A stretch of 58,356 nucleotides of DNA from JAKVKY01 sp964293585 (GTDB taxonomy: Bacteria; Bacillota; Negativicutes; Acidaminococcales; Acidaminococcaceae), in the NCBI GenBank assembly GCA_964293585.1, contig CAXYYS010000010.1, positions 1-58,356 of the forward strand. Reading direction: 5' to 3'. The translations under genes and the position numbers were made by a program. The notes under the pieces were generated by a model. The model was not told where the DNA came from. It saw nothing but the letters and a program-made list of their open reading frames with translations, and made no database searches. Below are positions 36,298 to 44,628 of the stretch, in pieces; positions within the stretch are counted from its first letter, which is position 1; each line of letters starts with the position of its first letter.

Positions 36298-37803
36298 CTA
36301 TGGTCTCAATTTCTCAAAATCCTGGTTTAACTTATTATTGGCAGTTGCCAACTGTTCCCGTTTATCTTGTATCCACTTACGATTTGCTGCTACCTTTTCC
36401 CTTCCGGCTGCTAACATCTTGGTCATCTCTGCCGGCTGGGGTCCTCCCTTTACCGCACGGTTCCGTACAATACTTACCGGATCAAGAGTCGACTTAAACT
36501 CGGCCTCACTCATCGGTAACGCTGCCGGTATGGCTTTATCTCCGGAAGCTGCCACTGTTTCCCGGTAAATTCTTTGTACTTCCGTATAGGGAAAAGTTAA
36601 CGGCGTCAGGCCATGCAATCTGGCGTAACCTACAATCTCCGAATTAACGTGGTGACCAATCCTGAAAGGCACCTTATATTTTCGCATAAGCACATCGGCT
36701 ACTTCCTGGCTGGCACTCCAATCCAGATTTAACTCTTCCAGGGCCCGCTCAGGATTAATTTGCAAGGCACGCAAACATTTGTTGAAATTCTGTAAGACCT
36801 TATCCGTATCCCGAAGCATCTTGTTCATCTCACTGCTACGAGCATCGGCCATTCCGGGTGGTACATTGTGCGCCCTAAAGATAGAACCGACGGCGCTGCC
36901 CAAAACCGTACTGGCATCTGTGCGAGTCCGGTTTAAAATTCCCGGATTACGTTTCTGCGGCATAGCACTGCTAACATAAGTATTTTCGCCGCCTTCTTGG
37001 AGCAACATCCAGGGACGAGGCTGGGCGTACTGCTGCATCACGTCTTCCACAAAACCGCCTACGTGTAGGGCCAGGCTGGTAACCACGGCACTGCTTTCAG
37101 CAGCATTATCATAGGTATAAACCTGACCGGCGTCGTAAGTATTATACGCCAGGCCGTCAAAGCCAAGATACGCAGCCATCCTGTCTCTGTTCAGCGGCCA
37201 GCTGGTACCATTCAAAACCGTAGCTCCCATGGGTGAAAGATTAAGCCGCACATAATACTGCTGTACCCGTTCCATATCACGGTTAAAACCATCTGCATAA
37301 GCCAGCAGGTAATGACCGTAACTGTTAGGCTGTGCTACCACGCCGTTTGTATAATTAGGAACAATCGTATCTTTATGTTTTTCTGCCAGGCTAACTAAAG
37401 TTCCCTGCACTGCATTTAAAGAGGATGCCAGATTCAACAAATCCTCACGTATGAGAATCCTTCCCGTAGTAGCCAGCATATCCTGACTGCTGCGTCCGGC
37501 ATGAATCATGGTAATTTCCGGGCCACCGGCCTGAATAAGCAGTGGTTCAAAAGTAATCACATTCTGTGGCCGGTAAGCTCCCGGACGTTCACCCTCAACC
37601 AGAACCTGGTGAATCGCAGCAGCAAAACGTCGTCCCTGATCTGCAGTTAAAAGTCCCTGTTCTGTGTTAATCACGTCCGTAGCTTTGTTAATCTGCCCCA
37701 GCCAGTAAAAATTATCATGCAAAGTTTGGGCGGGGACTGCCGCCTGGGTGCTAACGCAGCCGCACAAAGCCAAACTTAGTAACAAGATTACTGATTTCCG
37801 CAT
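36298..37803 (-). CDS. Exported argininosuccinate-lyase-like lipoprotein
   Basis: 501 aa. A signal peptide with an L-C-G-C lipobox (Cys16) sits in front of a complete fumarase/argininosuccinate-lyase superfamily fold. IHAGRSSQD (101-108) matches ASL HTGRSRNDQ; YTNGVVAQP (151-159) matches YTHLQRAQP; LNLSPMGATVLNGTSWPLNRDR matches the ASL region before its central helices; and YVSSAMPQKRNPG (277-287) is the superfamily signature with the catalytic serine. The family's active-site histidine in T-H-L-Q is asparagine here (Asn153) and RND is SSQ, so argininosuccinate is doubtful as substrate. Start at 37803 follows GGGAGGG. Gene precedes adenine deaminase. A periplasmic C-N or C-O lyase is the inference; the substrate is unknown. 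Confidence 0.75.
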   Translation of the reverse strand: MRKSVILLLSLALCGCVSTQAAVPAQTLHDNFYWLGQINKATDVINTEQGLLTADQGRRFAAAIHQVLVEGERPGAYRPQNVITFEPLLIQAGGPEITMIHAGRSSQDMLATTGRILIREDLLNLASSLNAVQGTLVSLAEKHKDTIVPNYTNGVVAQPNSYGHYLLAYADGFNRDMERVQQYYVRLNLSPMGATVLNGTSWPLNRDRMAAYLGFDGLAYNTYDAGQVYTYDNAAESSAVVTSLALHVGGFVEDVMQQYAQPRPWMLLQEGGENTYVSSAMPQKRNPGILNRTRTDASTVLGSAVGSIFRAHNVPPGMADARSSEMNKMLRDTDKVLQNFNKCLRALQINPERALEELNLDWSASQEVADVLMRKYKVPFRIGHHVNSEIVGYARLHGLTPLTFPYTEVQRIYRETVAASGDKAIPAALPMSEAEFKSTLDPVSIVRNRAVKGGPQPAEMTKMLAAGREKVAANRKWIQDKREQLATANNKLNQDFEKLRP

Positions 37804-37873
37804 CAAGTTTCCCTCCCCCGCAAAAGCAAGTATTAATAATTTATTATACCATACCCTATGCTTTAGACATATA

Positions 37874-37914
37874 TAAAAAGGACGAGTCCATGAACTAATC
37901 ATGCAACTCGTCCT
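37874..37914 (-). terminator. Terminator after sucD
   Basis: Minus-strand AGGACGAGT...ACTCGTCCT stem followed by TTTTTATA. Confidence 0.8.
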
Positions 37915-37943
37915 AAATTTAAGCTTAAACCTGTGAAATTAGC

Positions 37944-38849
37944 TTAACAAGTATGGCATTTTTCAAAGATGCCGGCTTTCTTCAAAGCCTTAACCATGGT
38001 TTCACCAATATCTGCTACCGTGTCGGCCACTTCAATACCGGCAGCATTCAAAGCTTTAATCTTATCCGCAGCGGTACCTTTGCCACCGCTGATGATAGCG
38101 CCAGCATGTCCCATACGTTTGCCGGGAGGTGCCTGACGGCCAGCAATAAAGGCAATAACCGGTTTCTTGGTGTTGGCTTTAATCCATTTAGCTGCATCTT
38201 CCTCAGCTGTACCACCAATCTCGCCAATCATAACCATCGCGTAAGTATCGTCATCTTTATTGAAAGCATCCAGGACTTCGATAAAGTCCAACCCCTTAAC
38301 CGGGTCGCCGCCCAGGCCGACACAAGTCGTCTGCCCTACGCCAGCCAGTGTTAATTGATAAGTTGCTTCATAGGTCAAAGTGCCGCTGCGGCTGATAACG
38401 CCTACATGCCCTTTCTTATGAATATATGTCGGGAGCAAACCCAGACGACATTCATCCACCGTCAGGATACCGGGGCAGTTGGGTCCAATCAATTTGGTCT
38501 TTTTGCCTTTCATGAAAGCACGAACCTTCACCATGTCCAGTACCGGTATATGCTCAGTGATGCAGACAACCAGATCCATATCAGCTGCTACCGCTTCACA
38601 GATAGAATCTGCTGCGAAACGAGCCGGTACGTAAATGACAGAAGCATTAGCACCAGTGGCATCCACTGCTTCCTGCACCGTATTAAACACGGGAATACCG
38701 CCTAAAACTTTTTCACCGCCGTGGCCCGGGGTAACACCTGCCACAATATTGGTACCGTAATCCAGGGCAATCCTGGTATGAAACGAAGCCTGATGACCCG
38801 TAATACCTTGTACCACAACCTTGGTATTTTTATTAATATAGATAGACAT
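37944..38849 (-). CDS. sucD: Succinyl-CoA synthetase alpha subunit
   Basis: 301 aa. The N-terminal CoA-binding domain begins KVVVQGITGHQASFH, and the phospho-histidine loop is KRMGHAGAIISGGKGTA. With SucC it interconverts succinyl-CoA and succinate with NDP/NTP. Ends with a Cys-rich tail (FEKCHTC), slightly unusual. Two bases separate it from sucC. In this kind of anaerobe the pair could serve either the incomplete TCA cycle or succinate activation. Confidence 0.95.
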   Translation of the reverse strand: MSIYINKNTKVVVQGITGHQASFHTRIALDYGTNIVAGVTPGHGGEKVLGGIPVFNTVQEAVDATGANASVIYVPARFAADSICEAVAADMDLVVCITEHIPVLDMVKVRAFMKGKKTKLIGPNCPGILTVDECRLGLLPTYIHKKGHVGVISRSGTLTYEATYQLTLAGVGQTTCVGLGGDPVKGLDFIEVLDAFNKDDDTYAMVMIGEIGGTAEEDAAKWIKANTKKPVIAFIAGRQAPPGKRMGHAGAIISGGKGTAADKIKALNAAGIEVADTVADIGETMVKALKKAGIFEKCHTC

Positions 38850-38851
38850 GA

Positions 38852-40063
38852 TTACGCCCCCTTCCCGGATTTTGCAGCCGCCTTACGTTCAGCAGCTACT
38901 TTAGCTGCTAGCTCTACAGCCAGCTTTGCGCCATCGGTCATATGGGGCGCCATATGCACCTGGGGAACCTTAGCTTCAGCCAGGATTGCACGGCCCTGTT
39001 CAACGTTCGTACCGTCCAGACGGGCGATAACCGGAACTTTCAGACCTACAACCTTTGCTGCTTCCACGATACCACCGGCAATGACATCACATTTGTTGAT
39101 GCCGCCAAAGATATTCACGAAAATACTATGCACCTGATCATCCGACTGCATGATCCTGAAAGCTTCCGCAATCTTTTCTACGGTACTGTCACCGCCTACA
39201 TCCAAGAAATTGGCAGGTTCACCACCATAAAATTTAATAATATCCACAGTAGCCATAGCCAGGCCAGCGCCGTTCACCATGCAAGCCACGTCGCCGCCCA
39301 GGTTGACATAACTCAAAGATGCTTTGGCTGCTGCACTTTCCTTGGGATCTTCTTCGCTTTCATCGCGCAGAGCCACAATGTCGGGATGGCGGAACAAGGC
39401 GCTGTCATCAAAATTCAACTTGGCGTCCAACGCAACCACCGTATTTCCCTTAGTCACAACCATCGGGTTAATCTCTGCCAGAGAGCAATCTTTTTCTACG
39501 AACACCGTATATAATTTTTCCATAAAGCTCATGGCTTTATTCAGGACTTCTTTCTTGAAGCCCATCCTGTAAGCCAGTTTCTTAGCTTGATAGGGCATCA
39601 AGCCAGTAGCCGGGTCAATATATTCCGTAAAGATCCGGTCCGGCATCTCCGCGGCCACTTTTTCAATCTCCATGCCGCCTTCTGCACTGCCCATCATAAC
39701 TACCTGCGCGGTCTTACGATCGATGACAAAGCTCAGATAATATTCTTTTTCAATATCAGAGCCCTCTTCGATAAGCAGACGGTTAACTACCTTGCCTTCA
39801 GGTCCAGTCTGATGTGTTACCAACCGTTTACCTAACAGTTGCGATGCAAAATATTTAACTTCGTCGATGTTATGTGCCAGCTTCACACCGCCAGCCTTAC
39901 CACGACCGCCGGCATAAATCTGAGCCTTGACCACAGCCACCGGAGTACCCAGGTCTTTAGCGATACGGGCAGCTTCTTCAGGGCTGAAAGCCGGTTGCCC
40001 GTTAGGTACATTAATACCGTACCATTTCAGAATCTGTTTACTTTGATACTCATGGATATTCAT
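38852..40063 (-). CDS. sucC: Succinyl-CoA synthetase beta subunit
   Basis: 403 aa. ATP-grasp N-terminus (MNIHEYQSKQILKWYGI, AQIYAGGRGKAGGVKL) and the C-terminal ligase domain with FVNIFGGINKCDVIAGGIV. GGGGGAGG precedes the ATG. First gene of sucCD, behind a leader of about 160 bases. The C-terminal tail is Ala/Lys-rich (AAERKAAAKSGKGA). Confidence 0.95.
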   Translation of the reverse strand: MNIHEYQSKQILKWYGINVPNGQPAFSPEEAARIAKDLGTPVAVVKAQIYAGGRGKAGGVKLAHNIDEVKYFASQLLGKRLVTHQTGPEGKVVNRLLIEEGSDIEKEYYLSFVIDRKTAQVVMMGSAEGGMEIEKVAAEMPDRIFTEYIDPATGLMPYQAKKLAYRMGFKKEVLNKAMSFMEKLYTVFVEKDCSLAEINPMVVTKGNTVVALDAKLNFDDSALFRHPDIVALRDESEEDPKESAAAKASLSYVNLGGDVACMVNGAGLAMATVDIIKFYGGEPANFLDVGGDSTVEKIAEAFRIMQSDDQVHSIFVNIFGGINKCDVIAGGIVEAAKVVGLKVPVIARLDGTNVEQGRAILAEAKVPQVHMAPHMTDGAKLAVELAAKVAAERKAAAKSGKGA

Positions 40064-40201
40064 ACAGTTCCTCCCCCCTTAATACTCGCGTCGAAAAGCC
40101 TGCCGCTTGCTCAAAAAAAGCTGCCGGCATAAATCTTCGACCGCTCTTGAACCTTGTGCCGATTAATCTTCCTTGATCAATCATCAATCGTGCTAATAAT
40201 A

Positions 40202-40259
40202 TGGAAATTACTTTCCACCTACTAAAGTCAATAGTATACAAAAAAACTGCCATTGTCAA
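40202..40259 (-). promoter_or_regulatory. sucCD promoter with inverted repeat
   Basis: Minus-strand TTGACA (40254-40259), 17 bases, TACTAT (40231-40236); a TATACT at 15-base spacing is an alternative. Just after the expected start lies TGGAAA-GTAA-TTTCCA (40202-40217), a perfect 6-base-arm inverted repeat in operator position. Apart from this and tRNA-Ala, the 597-base gap 40064-40660 shows nothing I can identify. Confidence 0.55.
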
Positions 40260-40410
40260 TACTTCTGCCAACTGGCTCTATGTGGCGAAATAATCAGCAC
40301 AGGAGCTTTTTTATTTATTTCGCGGCCTTATGCCGCCATCCATAAAAATTTTCAATTTTTAATCATAAATAGCTCCTTGGACGCTAATCCTGACAAACTT
40401 TGCACAAAAC

Positions 40411-40442
40411 AAAAAACCACACGGTCGTTAAACCGTGTGGTT
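40411..40442 (-). terminator. Terminator of tRNA-Ala
   Basis: AACCACACGGT-TTAACG-ACCGTGTGGTT stem on the minus strand followed by TTTTGTTTTG. Confidence 0.85.
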
Positions 40443-40455
40443 ATCGTGTTTTAAG

Positions 40456-40531
40456 TGGTGGAGACGGTGAGACTTGAACTCATGACCTTCTGAATGCCAT
40501 TCAGACGCTCTCCCAGCTGAGCTACGCCCCC
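40456..40531 (-). tRNA. tRNA-Ala (anticodon GGC)
   Basis: Cloverleaf on the minus strand: GGGGGCG acceptor, D arm AGCTCAGCTGGGAGAGC, anticodon arm TCTGA-ATGGCAT-TCAGA with GGC, T arm GAGTTCAAGTCTC, then discriminator A and encoded CCA. Two acceptor pairs are G-U. Single gene between sucC and the GGDEF gene. Confidence 0.95.
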
Positions 40532-40660
40532 AAAACTTGCGTTATGTGAGTATTATAAGGGAAGAATTGGGGATTTGTCAATAAGAACTTAGAGGTTTTT
40601 CATTTTTACGCCCAACAGTTACATAAAGACTAAGTATTAGCAAGCTTATCCCCGCTTTAT

Positions 40661-41722
40661 CTATCTAACAGCCATTCCTAAAGCTTGTTTCATAATCTTT
40701 TTATTGGCATACATGCGTTTATCCGCCTGATCCATCAATTGTTTAATATTTGTACCGGGAAACTCCGTGCTCATTGCATGCCCTTCTGCAAAACTGATTT
40801 TGACGCCCGCCGGTAATTCTTTTTCTATCCTGGCAGCACAAGTTCCCAGATATTGTAAAAACTTCTGGCATGCCACAATATCCATTCTTGTTCCCACGGC
40901 TATAAATTCATCACCGCCGCTGCGTCCGGTAAAAATATGCGCCGGTGCCGCCTGCTTTAACGCCCTGGCAAATCCTGCTATCAATTTATCTCCGGCTTCA
41001 TGGCCAAACTTATCATTCGTAGGTTTTAAATTATTTAAATCAAACATAAAACAGGTGAGCAGGACATTCGCCGCAATAGGATCAGGGTTATGCAAACGTT
41101 CCTTGCAGGCGCGGCTGTTACTCAAACCAGTTGCCTGGTCCAGATAAGCCAGCGCATTCAACGCCGAATTTTCTTTATGCAGGTCACGCATATCTTTTAA
41201 CTTCGTAGCATAAATGAAACCTAGCATGACAAAGACTACCATATCCAAAACTTCCAGGGTCTTAATCTTCAGGACGATGGTATCCACATAATCTTCGGCA
41301 GCATCCACGGTGGCATCGGCCAGTTTATAGTAAGTTTCACTGGCTCCATACAGCTGCGGGAGCAAGGTTTTGTCCTGACGATAGGCGTAAATTATTTGTT
41401 TCAATTCCAGCCACTGCACCTGTTGCGCTGCCAAAAGTTCATTATAAGTATCATCCTCCAGTTGATGGATACCTAAATTTCCTTTGCCGCTCCGCATTTC
41501 TGTCATGATAGCATCCAGCTCGCCCATCAACTTATCATCACTGTAACCAGCCAGTTCATTTTTAACCAGTCTTTGAGAACCTCCCCGGAGCCGGCCGGCA
41601 TAATTAATCAAATTGCCGTTGCCCTGAATCAGGTTAACATTCAAAATCAGGAATAAGGTCATGATAGCAAGTACAACCACCAGGACCATGCGAACCACAT
41701 CCTGTTTATTATCTTTCCCCAT
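40661..41722 (-). CDS. Membrane-bound diguanylate cyclase (PilJ-like sensor + GGDEF)
   Basis: 353 aa. A first membrane helix at about residues 10-30, an extracytoplasmic helical domain, a second helix at about 155-175, then a GGDEF domain with the intact active-site loop GRSGGDEF. The outer domain starts with NLINYAGRLRGGSQRLVKN, which resembles the INxAGRQRMLSQR signature of PilJ/type-IV-pili sensor domains. No RxxD inhibitory site is visible upstream of the loop, so product inhibition is probably absent. Start at 41722 follows GAGG; an ATG 11 codons upstream lacks a ribosome site. Divergent from the ion-channel gene. Confidence 0.85.
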   Translation of the reverse strand: MGKDNKQDVVRMVLVVVLAIMTLFLILNVNLIQGNGNLINYAGRLRGGSQRLVKNELAGYSDDKLMGELDAIMTEMRSGKGNLGIHQLEDDTYNELLAAQQVQWLELKQIIYAYRQDKTLLPQLYGASETYYKLADATVDAAEDYVDTIVLKIKTLEVLDMVVFVMLGFIYATKLKDMRDLHKENSALNALAYLDQATGLSNSRACKERLHNPDPIAANVLLTCFMFDLNNLKPTNDKFGHEAGDKLIAGFARALKQAAPAHIFTGRSGGDEFIAVGTRMDIVACQKFLQYLGTCAARIEKELPAGVKISFAEGHAMSTEFPGTNIKQLMDQADKRMYANKKIMKQALGMAVR

Positions 41723-41899
41723 GTCCAGAGCCTCTTCCCTGTCATATATATCCATACCTGCATCACCCCATATAAGATATTTTACCCTAAATCAGGTTTG
41801 GGAACAACTGTTAAAACCAGAAAAGTTTTACTATTTATATTTTTTTAATTTACCTGTTATTTTTATAAATTGCCGGTTGCGCACCTTCATTAAAAGTTC

Positions 41900-41905
41900 T
41901 ACAAT
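41900..41905 (+). promoter_or_regulatory. Candidate -10 box of the ion-channel gene
   Basis: TACAAT with a weak TTGCGC 17 bases upstream, about 75 bases before the start codon. Confidence 0.35.
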
Positions 41906-41981
41906 AAATTTAGAAAGTTTTCAGTGCTTGTTCTTCCTTTATTTTTTCTTTACGAACAAATTTATATTGAGGAGCGATACC

Positions 41982-43112
41982 ATGAAAGAATTGTTTCTGC
42001 CTTTTTTTGCTAAATTAACGGATTTCCAGCGCAGTAACATTAAAAAAATTGCTTTTATTTTTACGTTACTCTGTTGTATTATCCTTGGTTATTTTTCCTA
42101 TATGCTGAATACCGATATCAGCCACAGTGAAAGTTCCTGGAATAAAAAGATGAACACTGAGCCCCAGGTAGCTTCCGACCTGCTGGAAGTCAGCAAAGAT
42201 GCCACCAAGGTTTTATGCGGCACATATGTTGAAGGCATCCATGACATCGACATGGCCCATGGTGGATATTGGGTAAACTTTATGACCTGGTTCCGTTGGG
42301 ACGGCGATGAGATTCAGGATATGGCAGATCATTTCCGAATCTACCGCGGCGTAATCAAGCAGAAAAATATCGTTAAAAGTTATAAATCAGGCAATACCCA
42401 TTATCAACTGGTACGTATGGAAGCCATCGTGGATAAAAGTTTTGCCACCAAGCGTTTTCCTCTGGACGGTCAACAGTTCGTCTTCTATCTGGAGCCTTTT
42501 TACACGGCCAAACGTGTGGTACTGGTTGCCGATACTAAGGAAAGCAACGTGAACCGCAACCTGGATATTGACGGTTACCGTTTTGAAAAAAGTTTGGTCA
42601 GCACTTATGCATATGAATACCGCAATACCCGGGGCGATATTGAGCTGGAAAAATCTACGGATAAAAATATCGTGACCGAGCTTGCTACCGGAGTCAGGGT
42701 TAAAAGAGACGGTTTCGGCCTGTATGCCAAATGTTTCATCGCTCTGTACGGCTGCATCATTTGGTCCCTGCTCACGCTGTTCATCAATATCTATCATCAT
42801 GTAGATCCCCTGGAGATGATTCCTGAGGCACTGTTCGGTTGCGTAGCCAACATCATGGTTGGCGCCAGCCTGCTGCCCGAAGCTCTGGACATGGGTCTGC
42901 TGGAATATGTAAATATCTGGGGCATCCTCATCATTCTCACCGCCACCGTCATCATCATTAACGTTAATGCCATCCGTCACCGGGAGGCTTTGCCGGATGG
43001 TACCTGTTACTATGCCGCTTCCTTTGGCCGCGTGATGTTCTACCTGATTACTTTCTTTGCCGTTATTGGTAACATCATATTACCTTTTATCGCCTATAAC
43101 CACCAGTTCTAA
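41982..43112 (+). CDS. Pentameric ligand-gated ion channel (pLGIC) homologue
   Basis: 376 aa. After an N-terminal membrane helix (22-40) comes a beta-rich outer domain (about 42-243) with YWVNFMTWFRWDGD (96-109), as in bacterial pLGIC ligand domains, and KRFPLDGQQFVFYLE (157-171), aligning with the FPFDxQ Cys-loop motif but without cysteines, as is usual in prokaryotes. RVKRDGFGLY precedes four C-terminal helices: M1 248-270, M2 278-297, M3 304-327, M4 347-371. The M2-M3 link SLLPEALDMGLLEYV fits the conserved S-x-L-P...D pattern. GAGGAG precedes the ATG. The extra N-terminal helix is unusual. Inferred to be a gated ion channel; the ligand is unknown. Confidence 0.7.
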   Translation: MKELFLPFFAKLTDFQRSNIKKIAFIFTLLCCIILGYFSYMLNTDISHSESSWNKKMNTEPQVASDLLEVSKDATKVLCGTYVEGIHDIDMAHGGYWVNFMTWFRWDGDEIQDMADHFRIYRGVIKQKNIVKSYKSGNTHYQLVRMEAIVDKSFATKRFPLDGQQFVFYLEPFYTAKRVVLVADTKESNVNRNLDIDGYRFEKSLVSTYAYEYRNTRGDIELEKSTDKNIVTELATGVRVKRDGFGLYAKCFIALYGCIIWSLLTLFINIYHHVDPLEMIPEALFGCVANIMVGASLLPEALDMGLLEYVNIWGILIILTATVIIINVNAIRHREALPDGTCYYAASFGRVMFYLITFFAVIGNIILPFIAYNHQF

Positions 43113-43155
43113 AAATTATCTGGGGATCTCAATACTATGGTTCATCAGACAGAAA

Positions 43156-43190
43156 AAGAACCTGCCGGCTAAGCAGGTTCTTTTTTTTTC
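43156..43190. terminator. Bidirectional terminator between ion-channel gene and his operon
   Basis: Stem GAACCTGC-CGGCTAA-GCAGGTTC with nine T on the plus strand and A-run giving TTTTTC on the minus strand. It ends both the channel transcript and the his operon. Confidence 0.9.
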
Positions 43191-43195
43191 ATCTT

Positions 43196-43870
43196 TTAGT
43201 ATTTGCTGTTATTTTCTTTAGAACGACGTCCGCCTAACTCACTCAGCAATTCACCGGGCGTAATATTATGATAAGCCAGCAGTACCAGACAGTGGTACCA
43301 CAAATCACTCATCTCGTACAGCACTTCTTCCTTGCTGTTATTCTTGCTGGCGATAATAGTCTCAGCACTCTCTTCGCCCACTTTTTTCAAAATCTTATCC
43401 TGACCGCTGGTAAACAAATATTTAGTATAACTCTTGGGACCGCCGTTTTCCCGTTTATACAGGATTACTTTATAAAGTTCAGCCAGCACACCGGGAATAC
43501 TGTCGTGTTTAGGTTCCGGCACCGGTAAATTTTTACCTTCGCCGGCATTCCACAAAGGATTGAAGAAACAACTATAGGCGCCCGTATGACAAGCCACGCC
43601 TTTTTGTTCCACTTTGACCAGCAAAGCATCCCCATCACAATCATAGGTGATGGATTGTACTTCCTGAGTGTTGCCGCTGGTCTCACCCTTGTGCCATAAT
43701 TCCTGGCGGCTGCGGCTCCAGAACCATGTCTGTCCTGTTTCGGCCGTCCGGGCCAGGGATTCACCATTCATATAGGCTAACATCAATACCGCTCCGGTTT
43801 TGGCATCCTGCACAATCGCCGGGATCAACCCTTTCTCGTCAAATTTAACGTTTGCAAAATTAATTTTCAT
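43196..43870 (-). CDS. hisIE: Bifunctional phosphoribosyl-AMP cyclohydrolase / phosphoribosyl-ATP pyrophosphatase
   Basis: 224 aa fusion catalysing steps 2 and 3 of histidine synthesis. The HisI part has TWFWSRSRQELWHKGETSG, the metal-binding YDCDGDALL and GVACHTGAYSCFF; the HisE part from about residue 125 has SYTKYLFTSGQDKILKKVGEE. Start overlaps the hisF stop by four bases (ATGA). Last gene of the operon, before the shared terminator. Confidence 0.96.
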   Translation of the reverse strand: MKINFANVKFDEKGLIPAIVQDAKTGAVLMLAYMNGESLARTAETGQTWFWSRSRQELWHKGETSGNTQEVQSITYDCDGDALLVKVEQKGVACHTGAYSCFFNPLWNAGEGKNLPVPEPKHDSIPGVLAELYKVILYKRENGGPKSYTKYLFTSGQDKILKKVGEESAETIIASKNNSKEEVLYEMSDLWYHCLVLLAYHNITPGELLSELGGRRSKENNSKY

Positions 43871-44628
43871 GACATTCTCACCTCAACACCTTTAGCTTGT
43901 AAATACTCTTTCACTTGTTTAATCGTAAACTTACGATAATGGAACACACTGGCCGCCAAAACTGCATCGGCCTTACCCTCTGTCAGGACTTGATAAAAAT
44001 GTTCCAACGTCCCGGCGCCGCCGCTGGCAATAACCGGTACCGGCACCGCTTCGCTCACCGTCCTGGTCAGTTCCAGATCGTAACCATCCTGCGTACCGTC
44101 GGCATCCATGCTGGTCAAAAGTATTTCGCCGGCACCCAGGTCCACGGCTTTCCTGATCCAGTCCAGGGCATCCAGCCCTGTCGGCGTACGGCCGCCATTC
44201 ACATAAACTTCCCACCGGTGGGTGTCACAACGTTTAGCATCTACGGCCAAAACAATACACTGGCTGCCAAAAAGCTGTGCCCCTTCCTTAATAAGCTGCG
44301 GATTTTTTACCGCCGCCGTGTTCACCGAAGTTTTATCGGCGCCAGCCTTCAAACAGTTTCTGATATCCTGCACGGTACTGATCCCGCCCCCCACTGTCAG
44401 CGGCATAAAGGCCCGCCCGGCAGTACGGTTAATCACATCCAGCATACTCTTGCGCTGCTCAATACTGGCAGTAATGTCCAGAAACACCAACTCATCCGCC
44501 ATTTCTTCGTCATAGCGGGCGGCAAGTTCCACCGGATCGCCGGCATCGCGCAGGCCCACAAAATTAGTACCTTTCACTACACGCCCGGCTTTCACATCCA
44601 GGCAGGGGATAATCCTCTTAGTGTGCAT
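43867..44628 (-). CDS. hisF: Imidazole glycerol phosphate synthase, cyclase subunit
   Basis: 253 aa TIM barrel. RIIPCLDVKAGRVVKGTNF at the start and VIASGGAGTLEHF near the end are typical, with the two catalytic Asp residues in CLDVK and ILLTSMDADGT. Works with HisH to make imidazole glycerol phosphate and AICAR. Overlaps hisA by 11 bases. Confidence 0.97.
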   Translation of the reverse strand: MHTKRIIPCLDVKAGRVVKGTNFVGLRDAGDPVELAARYDEEMADELVFLDITASIEQRKSMLDVINRTAGRAFMPLTVGGGISTVQDIRNCLKAGADKTSVNTAAVKNPQLIKEGAQLFGSQCIVLAVDAKRCDTHRWEVYVNGGRTPTGLDALDWIRKAVDLGAGEILLTSMDADGTQDGYDLELTRTVSEAVPVPVIASGGAGTLEHFYQVLTEGKADAVLAASVFHYRKFTIKQVKEYLQAKGVEVRMS

